Source: Synechococcus sp. WH 8101 (GTDB taxonomy: Bacteria; Cyanobacteriota; Cyanobacteriia; PCC-6307; Cyanobiaceae). From it: a DNA stretch of 64,000 nucleotides. Below the pieces are notes generated by a model that saw only the letters and a program-made list of their open reading frames with translations, had not been told where the DNA came from and searched no databases. Numbering within the stretch: the first letter of the stretch is position 1; every line of letters begins with the position of its first letter. Of this stretch, positions 7,744-17,201 are shown in pieces. The DNA lies in the NCBI RefSeq assembly GCF_004209775.1, contig NZ_CP035914.1, forward strand, positions 1,612,001 through 1,676,000, in the 5' to 3' direction. Position numbers and translations under genes: made by a program.

Positions 7744-9684
7744 TCAACTCCCCATGGCCAAGATCAAACCTCCTCCCTGATACACGATCAGCGCCAGAAT
7801 CCAGGCCAGGCTCAGCGACCAGGCCAACGACATGATTGCAAAGTTGCGGCTCTTGGATTCCTGCAGCTGGGCGGCAATCGTGCCAAGGCAGGGGGTGTAA
7901 AGCAGCACGAAGGTCATGAAGCTGAGGGATTGCAGTGGGGTGATCACGCTCTGAATCGCCCCACCCAGATTGGATTCGGTGGTCTTGTAGATCACGGCCA
8001 TCGCCCCCAGCAGGATCTCCTTAGCAATCAAGCCAAAGAACAGCGACACCGTGAGTTCGGGGTTCATGCCGATCGGCCCCAAGATGGGCTGAAAGAACTG
8101 ACCGATCGCATCGGCGTAGCTGCCGCCGGATCCCTCCCGCGCACCCGGCGGCAAGTTGGTGAGCAGCCAGATCGCCGCCGCACCACCGATGATGAAAATG
8201 CGTGTGGTGAAGAGAAAGTTCAGCATCGACGACCAACCCCGGCGGAGGATCGTGATCAGGCTCGGCGCTCGATAAGGAGGCAGCTCCAGCACAAACGACT
8301 CATTGCTGGGATAGGCGCGCTTGAAGATCAAACCGGTGATGATCGCCGCCAGAAAACTCATCCAATAGAAGCTGAACAGCACCAACCCCGGCGCCCACCA
8401 GGGTTTCGGAAAGAACACCCCAGCAAGAAACACAAACACCGTGAGCCGGGCCTGACAGAGGGCAAAGGGAATGCAGAGCATCGCCAGCAGGCGCATGCCC
8501 TGGTCGCGGACCACGCGGGTGCCCAGGATCGAGGGCACATTGCAACCGAACCCCATCACCTGGAGCACAAAGCTGCGACCATCCAGCCCCAGCCAGCGCA
8601 TGAAGCCATCCATCAAGAAGGCGGCGCGCGGCAGATAGCCCGAATCTTCGATGATGCCGATCAACACATAAAACACAAAGATCAGAGGCAGGAAGGTGGC
8701 CACCGTGCTCACCCCCAGCCAGATGCCATCGAGAAGGAAGCGCTTCAACCAATCAGGCGAACCGAGCCACGTCAGCCCCGGCTCCAGCCAGCGGCCCTGG
8801 ATCCAGTCGAGGCCGAAACCGAGCCAGTCCTGCAGTGGCGTGGTGACCGCATACAGCAGCTGGAACACCACCAGCACAATCGCCAGAAACAGCACCACCC
8901 CCACAAGGGGATGCAGCAGGATGCGATCCACCGCTCTCGTGCGGTGATTAAGCAGCCGCTCCGGCAGTGTCACGAATCGGGTGATCAGCTGCTCCTGCAC
9001 CACCTCGGAAACCTTCGGCTCCAGGTTGAGAGGCTGCTGAGCCCTGGCCGATCGGCACTCCAAACGTTCACCCAGCTGGTGGACGCGATCAATCAGAGCG
9101 TGAATGCCCTGGTTGCGCTTGGCACTCACCGGCAACAGCGGCAAACCCAACGCCTTGGACAGGCCTTCATGGTTGATCTCAATCCCGAAACGCTGCGCTT
9201 CATCGCTCATGTTGAACGCCGCCACCACCGGCAGCCCCAGGGCCTGGATCTGCATCAACAAGCGCAGCTGACTGGTGATCTGACTGGCATTGAGCACCAC
9301 CAACACCAGGTCGGGCGGCGTGTTGCGCATGAAGCGCTGCACCACAGCCTCGTCTTCACTGCTGCCGCTGAAATCGTGGATGCCGGGGAGATCCACCAGT
9401 TCATAGGCGCGCCCCTGGCGATCCGCCGGCATGGCCCCACGCAGCAGCTCCACGGTGAGCCCGGGCCAGTTGGCAATCTGGGCATTGCCGCCGGTAAGGC
9501 GGTTGTAAAGGGTGGACTTGCCCGTGTTGGGCATGCCGAGGAGGGCAATCTTCAGAGCAGACAGGTCCGCACTGCGGCGATGCCGCAGTCGGCGACGCCA
9601 GCGCGGCCTGACAGGCCCTGGCCCGCCATCTGGACAGGCACAGGAGTCAGCGGACGACGGAACGGGCTGATCAGAATCAGACAT
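7744..9684 (-). CDS. feoB: Ferrous iron transport protein B
   Basis: A 646-aa inner-membrane Fe(II) transporter. The N-terminal G domain is complete: G1 GMPNTGKST, G3 DLPGIHD, G4 NMSD; a helical linker and about eight membrane helices follow with two gate repeats. The second half carries the typical GFGCNVPSI and CLGTIAA motifs with their conserved Cys. A ~35-residue Cys/Pro/Arg-rich extension precedes the G domain. The start is the ATG at 9684; a GTG directly before it is the alternative. It is separated from feoA, which is unusual because feoAB are normally an operon. Confidence 0.92.
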   Translation of the reverse strand: MSDSDQPVPSSADSCACPDGGPGPVRPRWRRRLRHRRSADLSALKIALLGMPNTGKSTLYNRLTGGNAQIANWPGLTVELLRGAMPADRQGRAYELVDLPGIHDFSGSSEDEAVVQRFMRNTPPDLVLVVLNASQITSQLRLLMQIQALGLPVVAAFNMSDEAQRFGIEINHEGLSKALGLPLLPVSAKRNQGIHALIDRVHQLGERLECRSARAQQPLNLEPKVSEVVQEQLITRFVTLPERLLNHRTRAVDRILLHPLVGVVLFLAIVLVVFQLLYAVTTPLQDWLGFGLDWIQGRWLEPGLTWLGSPDWLKRFLLDGIWLGVSTVATFLPLIFVFYVLIGIIEDSGYLPRAAFLMDGFMRWLGLDGRSFVLQVMGFGCNVPSILGTRVVRDQGMRLLAMLCIPFALCQARLTVFVFLAGVFFPKPWWAPGLVLFSFYWMSFLAAIITGLIFKRAYPSNESFVLELPPYRAPSLITILRRGWSSMLNFLFTTRIFIIGGAAAIWLLTNLPPGAREGSGGSYADAIGQFFQPILGPIGMNPELTVSLFFGLIAKEILLGAMAVIYKTTESNLGGAIQSVITPLQSLSFMTFVLLYTPCLGTIAAQLQESKSRNFAIMSLAWSLSLAWILALIVYQGGGLILAMGS

Positions 9685-9719
9685 CACATCAGTGTACTAA
9701 CAGAAACTGCGACTCCTTC

Positions 9720-9818
9720 TCAAGTTGTCATGGCTCCGCGGCCGACGCCCGCGATGTAATAGTTGAACACCTCGAACCACTCGATGGTGGATGCCCGCTC
9801 GATCCTCTGGATGCGCAT
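9720..9818 (-). other. Possible 32-codon reading frame upstream of feoB
   Basis: An ATG at 9818 opens a short frame rich in aromatic residues (EWFEVFNYYIAG) ending about 36 bp before the feoB start. A GAAGGAG ribosome-binding-like sequence follows its stop and could serve feoB. The peptide could be a leader, a degraded gene end or chance; no homology was recognised. Confidence 0.2.
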
Positions 9819-9861
9819 CGAGCCGGTTTAGCCACTCGTTCCATGGCGGCGCCAACCAGGT

Positions 9862-10347
9862 TCATTGGCATGAGGACTGATCCACGACATACGGCATCGG
9901 TCGCGCCAATCCGGGCTGGTACAAAGGGTGCGCCGGCTCACCGGATTGATTGATTTTCAGGCACATCAACTCCGGAATCATCACCCGGACGTCCTGAGAG
10001 CGACCCAAATAGGAGCCATGATTTCCCCATGCCGCGACCACAAGCCCAGCCTTCTTAACCAGCCTGATGATCCAATCATCATTGCCTGAACCAATGGGTT
10101 GATCAGCGGCCTTCAGATCACCTGGGGTCGTTGCTCGAAATGCAAAGAGGTTGGCCATGCATAACCCTCCATATCCCCAGTCGTGAGAAAAAGCGATGCA
10201 TCGACGGATCGTTGGATCATTGACAGCTTCATCGGCACTGGATGGATTCAGACCGATAAACATTGCGCAGGGCCTTGAATCATCCCAGAGGCGCCACAAC
10301 GCATACCGATACGTCCTGCAGCCTGAAAAAATGGCATCGGATTTCAC
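9862..10347 (-). CDS. DUF1643 domain-containing protein
   Basis: A 161-aa cytoplasmic protein. The family signature is present: YRYALWRLWDDSRPCAMFIGLNPSSADE near residues 13-40 (core FIGLNPSSAD), then DPTIRRCIAFSHDWGYGG and NLFAFRATTP, and a late VAAWGNHG. Function in the family is unknown. Codon use is a little less GC-rich than that of the neighbours. It stands alone between feoB and the znu operon, and its start at 10347 is the first Met before the conserved domain. Confidence 0.8.
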   Translation of the reverse strand: MKSDAIFSGCRTYRYALWRLWDDSRPCAMFIGLNPSSADEAVNDPTIRRCIAFSHDWGYGGLCMANLFAFRATTPGDLKAADQPIGSGNDDWIIRLVKKAGLVVAAWGNHGSYLGRSQDVRVMIPELMCLKINQSGEPAHPLYQPGLARPMPYVVDQSSCQ

Positions 10348-10434
10348 GACTGCTCCTTTATGTTTTTAGCTTGATATATCCATCCTCAGCAAACAGAGAG
10401 ATGGTGGTCCGGGGTCTCCATAGGTTGGGAGAAG

Positions 10435-11277
10435 TCAAAGGGAGCGTGCCAGGTGGCGTCGCGTCGTTTGGCTGATCACCAGCGCCACCACAAAGCCCAG
10501 AAATTGCACCATCACCACACACGGACCTGAGGGCAGGTTCGTTAAGCCGGAGCCCAGTAACCCCACGAGGGCGCACCCTCCTCCCAGAAGAGCTGAACTG
10601 ACTACGTAAACAGGAAAACGACGGCTGAGAAGGCGGCCGGCGCACGCAGGAATCACCACAAACGCACTGATCAACAAGACACCCACCGCCTTGATCGAGA
10701 CCGCCACAACCACGGCCAACAGAACAATGAAGGACAGGCGGTGCCAGCCGCTGCGCACGCCCATTGCCCCGGCGAGGTCGGTGTTGAGCGTGAGCAACAC
10801 CTGAGCGCGAAGGCTCAGAGTGAGATACAGCAAAGCAACCAGGAGTAATCCAGCAATCACGCCGAGATCCAGCCAGCTGATGCCCAGAATGTCGCCGAAG
10901 AGCAACTGCTGGATCCCACCGCGATAGGTCTCCACCAGACTCAGAGCCAGCACAGCAGCCGCCAGCGAGCTCGAATACACAATGTTCAGCAGGGCATCGG
11001 TGGGTAGAGCACTGCGTTGCACCAGTTGATGCACCAGCAAGGCGAAGACCACGGCAAACGGAATCAACACCAAGGTGGGATTGATCCCGAGCAAGATGCC
11101 CACGGTGATCCCCAGCAAGGCCGAATGGCCAAGCGCATCGCTGAAGAACGACAGCTGGCGCAAGACCGCAAAGCTGCCCAACACACCTCCGAGGCTGCCC
11201 GTGAGCAGCCCCCCCACCAGGGCCCGTTGCATGAAGGGTTCGGCCAGGATGGGAACCAGGGAGGCACCATCAGCCAT
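10435..11277 (-). CDS. znuB: Zinc ABC transporter, membrane permease
   Basis: A 280-aa ABC-3 family permease with seven to eight hydrophobic helices. Diagnostic segments are LRQLSFFSDALGHSALLGI (core FSDALGHSA, residues ~41-49), DALLNIVYSSSLA, and VGVLLISAFVVIPA near the end. It forms the pore through which ZnuA-delivered zinc enters the cytoplasm. Its start overlaps the end of znuC (11270-11277), indicating tight translational coupling in a znuA-C-B order. Confidence 0.88.
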   Translation of the reverse strand: MADGASLVPILAEPFMQRALVGGLLTGSLGGVLGSFAVLRQLSFFSDALGHSALLGITVGILLGINPTLVLIPFAVVFALLVHQLVQRSALPTDALLNIVYSSSLAAAVLALSLVETYRGGIQQLLFGDILGISWLDLGVIAGLLLVALLYLTLSLRAQVLLTLNTDLAGAMGVRSGWHRLSFIVLLAVVVAVSIKAVGVLLISAFVVIPACAGRLLSRRFPVYVVSSALLGGGCALVGLLGSGLTNLPSGPCVVMVQFLGFVVALVISQTTRRHLARSL

Positions 11278-12040
11278 GGTGCTGATGGCGGTAAGTGATC
11301 ATGTTGGGGCCGTAGAGCTCATTGAGCCGCTCCGGGCTGAGGGCGTGATCGGGGCTGCCGCTGCAGCGCAAACGCCGATTCAGGCAGAGCACCTGATCGC
11401 AGCTGCGGCGCACCATGTCGAGATCGTGGGAGACCTGCAGCACTGTCCAGCCCTCCTGCCGGCGCAGGTCGAACAGCAGCTGTTGGAACTGCTCATTGGA
11501 GGGCGCATCCAGACCCGCCTGGGCTTCATCCAACACCAACAACTGACGGGGGCGCACCACACAGAACGCCAGCAACACCCGCTTCAGCTGACCGCCTGAG
11601 AGCTCACTGAGCAGGCGCAGGCCCAGATCCACGCAACCGGTGCGCTGCAGGGCCTGCTCCACCGCAGCCTGGCGCCTGCGGCGCTGCGCCCATGGCAGCC
11701 GAATGCCAGGGGGATCAAATCCGTACGCAACGAACTCCGCCACCGTGAGCGGGAAACGCCCTTGCAGAGCCAGGGTCTGGGGCATGTAAGCGATCTGGGA
11801 CCGCACGGCCCGTGGCAGCTGCCCATCGGGGCCCAACGGCTGCCCGAGGATCTCCACGGCACCGGATCGCCGTGGCAGCAGTCCCAGCAAGGCCGCCACC
11901 AGGGTGCTTTTGCCCGCACCATTGGGCCCCACCAGGGCGGTGTCGCTTTCCGGGGCAAGGGCGAAAGTGACGCCCTCCACCGCCAAACGCCCACTGCGCT
12001 CGACGCTGAGATCGTGCACCTGCAGGACCGGTTGGGTCAT
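11270..12040 (-). CDS. znuC: Zinc ABC transporter, ATP-binding protein
   Basis: A 256-aa ATPase that powers zinc import. Walker A is GPNGAGKST (~residues 38-46), the Q-loop lies in IAYMPQ, the signature is LSGGQLKRVLLA and Walker B is LLVLDEAQAGLD; the usual Walker B-adjacent E is present, while the D-loop region reads QAGLD. It begins 6 bp after znuA and overlaps znuB by 8 bp. The assignment to zinc rather than manganese rests on the histidine-rich binding protein next door. Confidence 0.88.
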   Translation of the reverse strand: MTQPVLQVHDLSVERSGRLAVEGVTFALAPESDTALVGPNGAGKSTLVAALLGLLPRRSGAVEILGQPLGPDGQLPRAVRSQIAYMPQTLALQGRFPLTVAEFVAYGFDPPGIRLPWAQRRRRQAAVEQALQRTGCVDLGLRLLSELSGGQLKRVLLAFCVVRPRQLLVLDEAQAGLDAPSNEQFQQLLFDLRRQEGWTVLQVSHDLDMVRRSCDQVLCLNRRLRCSGSPDHALSPERLNELYGPNMITYRHQHHG

Positions 12041-12046
12041 CGGGCC

Positions 12047-13010
12047 TTAACCACCGAACGCCTTGATCAGATCGGCCACGTTGCGCCGCATCACCACAAA
12101 ATAGGTGTCCGGCTCACGGGCGGACACTTCGGAACCGGTGCCCAGGGGATCAAACACACTGATGGCAACTCCCAGATCCTTCGCCAGGGCTCGATAGGAG
12201 CGCTGGTGCTCCTGGGGCTCGGACAGCAACACCTTGATCTGCTGACGCTGCACGACCGCCGACAGCCGCTGCAGATCAGCGGGGCTCGGGCTCAACTCCG
12301 GCACATCCACCAGAAAATCGGCCTTGAGCTTGTAGCGCTGGGCGAAGTAAGGGGCGAAATCGTGGAAGGTAATGAAGGTTTTGCCTTGGTAGGGCTTCAG
12401 TTGGCTGGCAAATGCGTCGTCCAGCGCCCGCAGCTCTGCGGTGTAGGCCGCTGCATTGCGCGTGTATCCCTCAGCGCAGCTGGGGTCGGCCTTGATCAGG
12501 CCATCGCGGATCGTTTCCACCTGCTGCACAGCCCGCAGCGGATCCAGCCAGATGTGGGGATTCACCTCCCCATGGCTGTGGCCGTGCTCATGGTCGTGGT
12601 CCTTGTCGTGGTCGTGCTCCTCAGGGGAGTCGATGGTGGCAATGCCGCGACTGGAATCAATCACCACCAGCTCGCTGTTGCCGGCTGACGCCACCAGTTT
12701 GTCGAGAAAGGCTTCCATCCCCAGGCCGTTGGTCACCAGCACCCGGGCCTGGCGCAGCGCCACCAGATCGCCAGGTTTGGCCTGGACGTCGTGGGGGCCC
12801 GTGGTGGGGGGGGATCAAGGACTTGACCGTGGCGCAATCGCCGGCGACCGCGCGGGTGAACAGGGTGATCGGCAGGAAGGTGGTGACCACCGGCAGCTTC
12901 GAGGGGATTCCGGCAGATGGATCCGAGCGAGGCGTGATGCCGCAGGCCGTCATCACACCGGCGAGGAGCACTGCAGCGGAGCAGCGCCAGACACGGGGGA
13001 GAAGCGACAC
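12047..13010 (-). pseudogene. znuA: Zinc-binding lipoprotein ZnuA, frame broken by one extra base
   Basis: The gene is in two frames that join at a run of eight G (12806-12813; eight C on the coding strand). Seven would restore the conserved sequence LIPPTTGPHDVQAKPGD. The N-terminal part has a lipoprotein signal (LLAGVMTAC) and the opening VVTTFLPITLFTRAVAG; the C-terminal part has the histidine/aspartate-rich zinc loop (HDHDKDHDHEHGHSHG) and NPHIWLDP. A GTG at 13010 is chosen because the upstream ATG at 13040 lies inside a probable Zur site. This is either a sequencing error in a homopolymer, a slippage-controlled gene or a real mutation; the intact downstream frame and operon favour the first two. 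Confidence 0.75.
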
Positions 13011-13024
13011 AGGGAACGCGTTAC

Positions 13025-13039
13025 CGATAATCGTTCTCA
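13025..13039. promoter_or_regulatory. Fur/Zur-like operator between znuA and the porin gene
   Basis: On the minus strand the 15-mer TGAGAACGATTATCG matches the 6-3-6 palindrome TGATAA-CGA-TTATCA at 13 of 15 positions, the form typical of FUR-family boxes. It sits 15 bp upstream of the chosen znuA start and 85 bp upstream of the porin start, so one zinc-responsive repressor could control both. Confidence 0.55.
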
Positions 13040-13123
13040 TTGTATTCTTCTGCCGCGCGATAGAACGTGCCGCGCGACCGACCGCTTGCTGCCTTCGTCC
13101 TGTTTCTGTGTGAGGACCTCTGA

Positions 13124-14752
13124 ATGAACTTCTTCCAGCACCTGCTGGTGGCGCCTGCGGCCCTGGGCCTGCTGGCTCCACTGGCTGTTGACGCCACCAA
13201 GCCCGCGACTGCCGCTGAGCTGAACGCAAGACCGCTAAACATCCGTGGCGTTTCCGACTACGCCAGCTCCAGCGAGCAGGTCACCAGCATCACCCAGTTC
13301 TCGGATGTGTATCCGACCGACTGGGCCTACCAGGCTCTGAGCAACCTGATCGAGCGCTACGGCTGCGTTGCCGGTTACCCCAACGGCACTTACCGCGGTC
13401 AGCGCGCCATGACCCGCTTTGAAGCGGCCGCCCTGCTGAACGCCTGTCTCGACCGCGTCACCGAAGTGACCGACGAGCTCAAGCGCCTGATGAAGGAATT
13501 CGAGAAGGAGCTCGCCATCCTCAAGGGCCGCGTGGATGGCCTCGAAGCCAAAGTGGGCGAGCTTGAAGCAACTCAGTTCTCCACCACCACCAAGCTGGAA
13601 GGGCAGACCACCTTTGTAGTGGGTGCCAACAGCTTTGGGGGGAATGCCAAGGGAAACCTGGATGAACCCAATGCCACCCGAGCGAACAAGGACTACGGAG
13701 CCACCACCTTCAACTACGACCAGCAGCTGATCTTCAACACCAGCTTCACCGGCAAAGACAACCTGATCGCCGTGCTGCGTGCCGGCAACTTCGATGATGG
13801 CACCAATGCCTTCGGCGGCGGTGGTCCGAGCCCACTCTCCCAGCTCGAAGTCGCCTTCCAGGAAGGAGACACGCCGAATTTTGTCGTAATCGACAAGCTT
13901 TTCTACACCTTTCCTCTCGGTGACAACATCGTGCTGACAGCTGGCGGCAGCGTTGGCCAGGAAGACATGCTCGGCATCTGGCCCAGCGTGTATCCCAGCA
14001 GCACCGTGCTCGATGTGCTCACCCTCAACGGGGCGCCAGCGGCCTACAACAAAAACCTGGGGGCAGGCGCCGGCATCACCTGGAACACCAACGGCTTCAG
14101 CGTTACCGCCAACTATGTGGCCGCCAACGGCAACAGCAGCAACCCCAACGAAGGCGGCATCGCCACCAACGGATCGGGCGGAACCGGCACCGTGCAGATC
14201 GGCTACCAGAGCGACACCTGGGGACTGGCCGCTCTCTATTCGTCGATCCAGAACGGGAACGACATCATTGTGTACGGCACCACCTTTGCTCTGGAGAGCT
14301 TCACCAACAAAGGCACCACCTCAGCCTTTGCCCTCAGTGGCTACTGGCAACCGGAAGAAAGCGGCTGGATCCCCTCCATCAGCGCCGGCTGGGGCATCAA
14401 CTCCACCTCCTACAACGGCAGCGTTTACAACGATCCGAGTGTGGATGCCAGCCGCTTGGTCACCACCAGCCAATCCTGGAGTGTGGGCCTCGACTGGACC
14501 GACGTCTTCATCCGAGGCAACAACGCCGGCATGGCTGTCGGCCAACCGGTGTTCGCAACTGCGCTGGAATCCGGGGACACACCACGGGACGGCAATTATG
14601 TGTGGGAGTGGTGGTATCAGTTCCAGGTGACGGACAACATCAGCATCACTCCCGCCCTCTTCTACCTCTCTCGTCCTTACGGTCAGGACACACCTGCTGG
14701 CGACACGTTCAACCAGTTCGGTGGCTTGGTGAAAACCCAGTTCCTGTTCTGA
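13124..14752 (+). CDS. Outer-membrane porin with SLH and OprB-like domains
   Basis: A 542-aa cyanobacterial major outer-membrane channel (SomA-like, also called iron uptake porin). An N-terminal signal peptide (to about residue 30) is followed by an SLH domain with FSDVYPTDWAYQAL and YGCVAGYPNGTYRG (residues ~66-90), which binds peptidoglycan-linked polysaccharide. A coiled-coil segment (ELKRLMKEFEKELAILKGR, ~120-150) leads into a beta-barrel rich in Gly/Asn/Thr and ending in Phe (VKTQFLF), the usual outer-membrane assembly signal. Divergent from znuA across the putative Zur box, which suggests it may admit zinc. Followed by a strong hairpin. Confidence 0.88.
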   Translation: MNFFQHLLVAPAALGLLAPLAVDATKPATAAELNARPLNIRGVSDYASSSEQVTSITQFSDVYPTDWAYQALSNLIERYGCVAGYPNGTYRGQRAMTRFEAAALLNACLDRVTEVTDELKRLMKEFEKELAILKGRVDGLEAKVGELEATQFSTTTKLEGQTTFVVGANSFGGNAKGNLDEPNATRANKDYGATTFNYDQQLIFNTSFTGKDNLIAVLRAGNFDDGTNAFGGGGPSPLSQLEVAFQEGDTPNFVVIDKLFYTFPLGDNIVLTAGGSVGQEDMLGIWPSVYPSSTVLDVLTLNGAPAAYNKNLGAGAGITWNTNGFSVTANYVAANGNSSNPNEGGIATNGSGGTGTVQIGYQSDTWGLAALYSSIQNGNDIIVYGTTFALESFTNKGTTSAFALSGYWQPEESGWIPSISAGWGINSTSYNGSVYNDPSVDASRLVTTSQSWSVGLDWTDVFIRGNNAGMAVGQPVFATALESGDTPRDGNYVWEWWYQFQVTDNISITPALFYLSRPYGQDTPAGDTFNQFGGLVKTQFLF

Positions 14753-14763
14753 GCCAATCAAAA

Positions 14764-14790
14764 GCCCCCTGCGGTTGGTCCGCAGGGGGC
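14764..14790. terminator. Bidirectional hairpin terminator between porin and cytochrome c6
   Basis: An 11-bp perfect stem (GCCCCCTGCGG / CCGCAGGGGGC) with a 5-nt loop. On the minus strand it is followed by TTTTGATT and so terminates petJ; on the plus strand it lies 12 bp after the porin stop. Confidence 0.85.
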
Positions 14791-14827
14791 ACTGTTTGAG
14801 ATCGCAGAAGGCAGATGTGCAAACAGC

Positions 14828-15193
14828 TCAGCTCCAGCCGTTGCCTGCCTGCTGTTCCACATAGGCCGCCACATCGGCAATGTCGGTGTCGCTCAGCTTG
14901 CCAAGGAAGGAGGGCATCGCGTTTTTGCCTTTGGTCACCTGGGCGGCAATCGCCGCTTCGTGACCTTCGCCATAGCCGCTGAGGTAGGCATCCAGATCGG
15001 CCTGCTTCAGGGTGCGCTCCGCGTTCACCACGTTGCCGCCACCGATATGGCAGGCCGCACAGTTGGCGGAGAACACCTGAGCACCATGGGCAGCATCCGC
15101 CGCAAAGGCGGCCATGGGTGACAGGAGGCCGATCAAAAGGGCCAGGGCGGCACCGAACAGAACACGCATGGGTGAAATGACAGTCGGATTCAT
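14828..15193 (-). CDS. petJ: Cytochrome c6
   Basis: A lumenal electron carrier between the cytochrome b6f complex and photosystem I or the terminal oxidase. The 121-aa precursor has a signal peptide ending in AAFAAD, the heme-binding CAACH motif in [14 protein letters not shown], and the axial Met in [14 protein letters not shown]. The C-terminal helix [17 protein letters not shown] is typical. The ATG at 15193 is preceded by GAGGGCG at good spacing; the ATG at 15169 is the alternative. A second, closely related copy lies at 22318-22659. Confidence 0.92.
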   Translation of the reverse strand: MNPTVISPMRVLFGAALALLIGLLSPMAAFAADAAHGAQVFSANCAACHIGGGNVVNAERTLKQADLDAYLSGYGEGHEAAIAAQVTKGKNAMPSFLGKLSDTDIADVAAYVEQQAGNGWS

Positions 15194-15345
15194 TGTCACG
15201 CCCTCTTGGAGCAGAACTGGCTGCGGATGCCGATGTCGTGATGAAGTGTTATCGCGGGCAGGCCCCGGACTCCAGCCCGGGTCATCCGCTGCGTTGCCGC
15301 ATCTAACGTCATCCAGCACAAGGGTTCCCGCAGGGCTGAACGTTG

Positions 15346-15702
15346 ATGGCTGCGATCCGGCTCCTGGAACTGTTGATTTTGCTCACGGCCCTCATCGGCT
15401 TCTGCGGGCTGCTGCTGCGCAAAAACCTGATCCAGAAAGTGCTGGCGATGGATGTGCTCGGCAGCGCCGTGGTTGCCCTGTTTGTGCTGCTGGCCGCCCG
15501 CACCGGGCTGCGCAGTCCGATCCTGCCCACGGGCGGCCAACCCCTCACCCAGGCCCTGCTGCAGAACGCCGACCCGATTCCCCAGGCGGTGATCCTCACG
15601 GCCATCGTGATCGGCCTCTCGATTCAGGCCCTGTTGCTGGTGGTGATCAGCCGCCTGTCGGCTGTGGATCCCTGCCTGGAACCGGAGAGCTTTGAAGAAT
15701 GA
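15346..15702 (+). CDS. mrpC: Mrp Na+/H+ antiporter subunit C
   Basis: A 118-aa, three-helix protein homologous to NuoK/Mnh[17 protein letters not shown] and [18 protein letters not shown] are diagnostic; the second carries the conserved TAIVI helix. It is part of the multi-subunit cation/proton antiporter in the plasma membrane that exports Na+ at alkaline pH. First gene of a seven-gene operon, overlapping mrpD by 4 bp. An in-frame TTG directly precedes the chosen ATG. Confidence 0.88.
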   Translation: MAAIRLLELLILLTALIGFCGLLLRKNLIQKVLAMDVLGSAVVALFVLLAARTGLRSPILPTGGQPLTQALLQNADPIPQAVILTAIVIGLSIQALLLVVISRLSAVDPCLEPESFEE

Positions 15703-17201
15703 GCCCACTCGCTCTCCCCATCACTGCCCTGCTGGGCCCCTATCTGGCCGCCTTTCTCAATGCCCTGCTGCCCTCCCTCGGACGGCCCTTGTTGCTCGCC
15801 TGCAGCCTGAGCTGTGCCGGGCTTGGCCTGAAGGCGATCCTCAGCGGCAGCCCGCAGCTGCTGACCTGGCTCGGCCCCCTCGGAGTGCAGCTGGCCATCG
15901 ACCCTCTGGCGGGTTGGTTTCTGCTTCTGGATGGCCTGGTGTTTTGCGCCGTGTTGCTCGATGGCTGGAGCCGACCGCAACGGGCCAGCCAACTCACCCT
16001 GATGCTCGTGCTGCTGGGAGGTTTGGGCGGGGCCGCGGTGGTGAGCGATCTGATCAGCCTTTACGTGACCCTGGAGGTGATCAGCATCGCCGCCTTTCTG
16101 CTGATCCTCTCCGAGACCGACACCAACCTCTGGATCGGCCTGCGCTATCTGCTGATCGGCAACACCGCCATGACTCTGTACTTGGTGGGTGCTGCCTTGC
16201 TCTATGCCCAGACAGAAAGCTTCGGCCTCAGCGAGGCCTCAGCGCTGCCTCTCTGCGCGGGCCATGTGTTCCTGCTGATCGGCCTCTTCACCAAAGGCGG
16301 CCTCTTCCTGAATGGGTTCTGGCTGCCCGCCACCCATGCGGCAGCCGCAGCACCGATCTCGGCCCTGCTCTCAGGCTCGGTCGTGACCGCCGGGGTGATC
16401 CCCCTGGTGCGCTTCAGCCTCCTCAATGAAGCGCTGGCCCTGCGCATCGGCGCGGTGGGACTGGCCAGTGCGCTGCTGGGCGTGATCGCCGGCCTGATCT
16501 GCACCGATGTGAAGCGGTTGCTGGCCTGGAGCACCCTGTCGCAGATGGGATTGCTGGTGTTGATGCCCGCCAGCGCCGGCCTCTTCGGCCTGGCCCATGG
16601 ACTGGCCAAGGCCGCGCTCTTTCTCAGTTGCCGCCAACTGCCCACCCGGGCACTGGCCCACTGGAACCTCGCGCACTGCCGCCCGGATCAGCGCCTCGCC
16701 TTCTGGCTGGCCCCCCTCTCCCTCGCCGGCCTGCCGCCCCTGATCGGTGCCCTAGCCAAAACCGGCACTCCCTCCCTCGCCGGCCCCTGGCTCGCCCCCC
16801 TGCTCAGCTTGATCGCGATTCTGGCGATCGCGGTGTACGCCCGTCTCTGGAGCCGAGGCGAAACAACGCCTGCACCTGGGGATCTGACCCAAGCGACCGC
16901 CTCAGACGCCCGGTGCTGGTCGGCGGGAGTGGTGCTGCTGCTGGCGTTGTTGTGGCTGCCCCTGCTTCGGCCCGCCTCCCTCACCCCCCTGCTGATGCCC
17001 ACCAAGTGGCTCTGGCTCGGCGCGAACCTGGCGGCAGGCCTGCTGCTCCATCAGCTGCTGCAGTCACAACGCCAAGGTCCAACCGACGCTCCCTGCACCG
17101 CGCCTCCCTTTGTGCTCGAACGCCTAGAACACCTGATCGGAGGGCTGGGCTTGATGGGCAGCGGCCTGCTCCTGAGCCTGCCGGGAGGGTGGCCGCGATG
17201 A
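15699..17201 (+). CDS. mrpD: Mrp antiporter subunit D, proton-translocating
   Basis: A 500-aa protein with about 14 hydrophobic segments, homologous to NuoM/NuoN. The catalytic glutamate helix is visible in LISLYVTLEVISIAAF, and the lysine helices in IGLFTKGGLFLNGFWLPATH and DVKRLLAWSTLSQMG. It is the main ion-translocating subunit here, because no full MrpA is encoded. Overlaps mrpC and mrpE by 4 bp each (ATGA), so translation is coupled through the operon. Confidence 0.88.
   Translation: MSPLALPITALLGPYLAAFLNALLPSLGRPLLLACSLSCAGLGLKAILSGSPQLLTWLGPLGVQLAIDPLAGWFLLLDGLVFCAVLLDGWSRPQRASQLTLMLVLLGGLGGAAVVSDLISLYVTLEVISIAAFLLILSETDTNLWIGLRYLLIGNTAMTLYLVGAALLYAQTESFGLSEASALPLCAGHVFLLIGLFTKGGLFLNGFWLPATHAAAAAPISALLSGSVVTAGVIPLVRFSLLNEALALRIGAVGLASALLGVIAGLICTDVKRLLAWSTLSQMGLLVLMPASAGLFGLAHGLAKAALFLSCRQLPTRALAHWNLAHCRPDQRLAFWLAPLSLAGLPPLIGALAKTGTPSLAGPWLAPLLSLIAILAIAVYARLWSRGETTPAPGDLTQATASDARCWSAGVVLLLALLWLPLLRPASLTPLLMPTKWLWLGANLAAGLLLHQLLQSQRQGPTDAPCTAPPFVLERLEHLIGGLGLMGSGLLLSLPGGWPR

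Noticed and set aside
7930-9759. A 609-codon open frame on the plus strand opposite feoB
   Set aside because: It mirrors feoB codons in a GC-rich genome, is rich in His/Gln/Arg and has no domain; feoB on the other strand has every G-protein and membrane motif.
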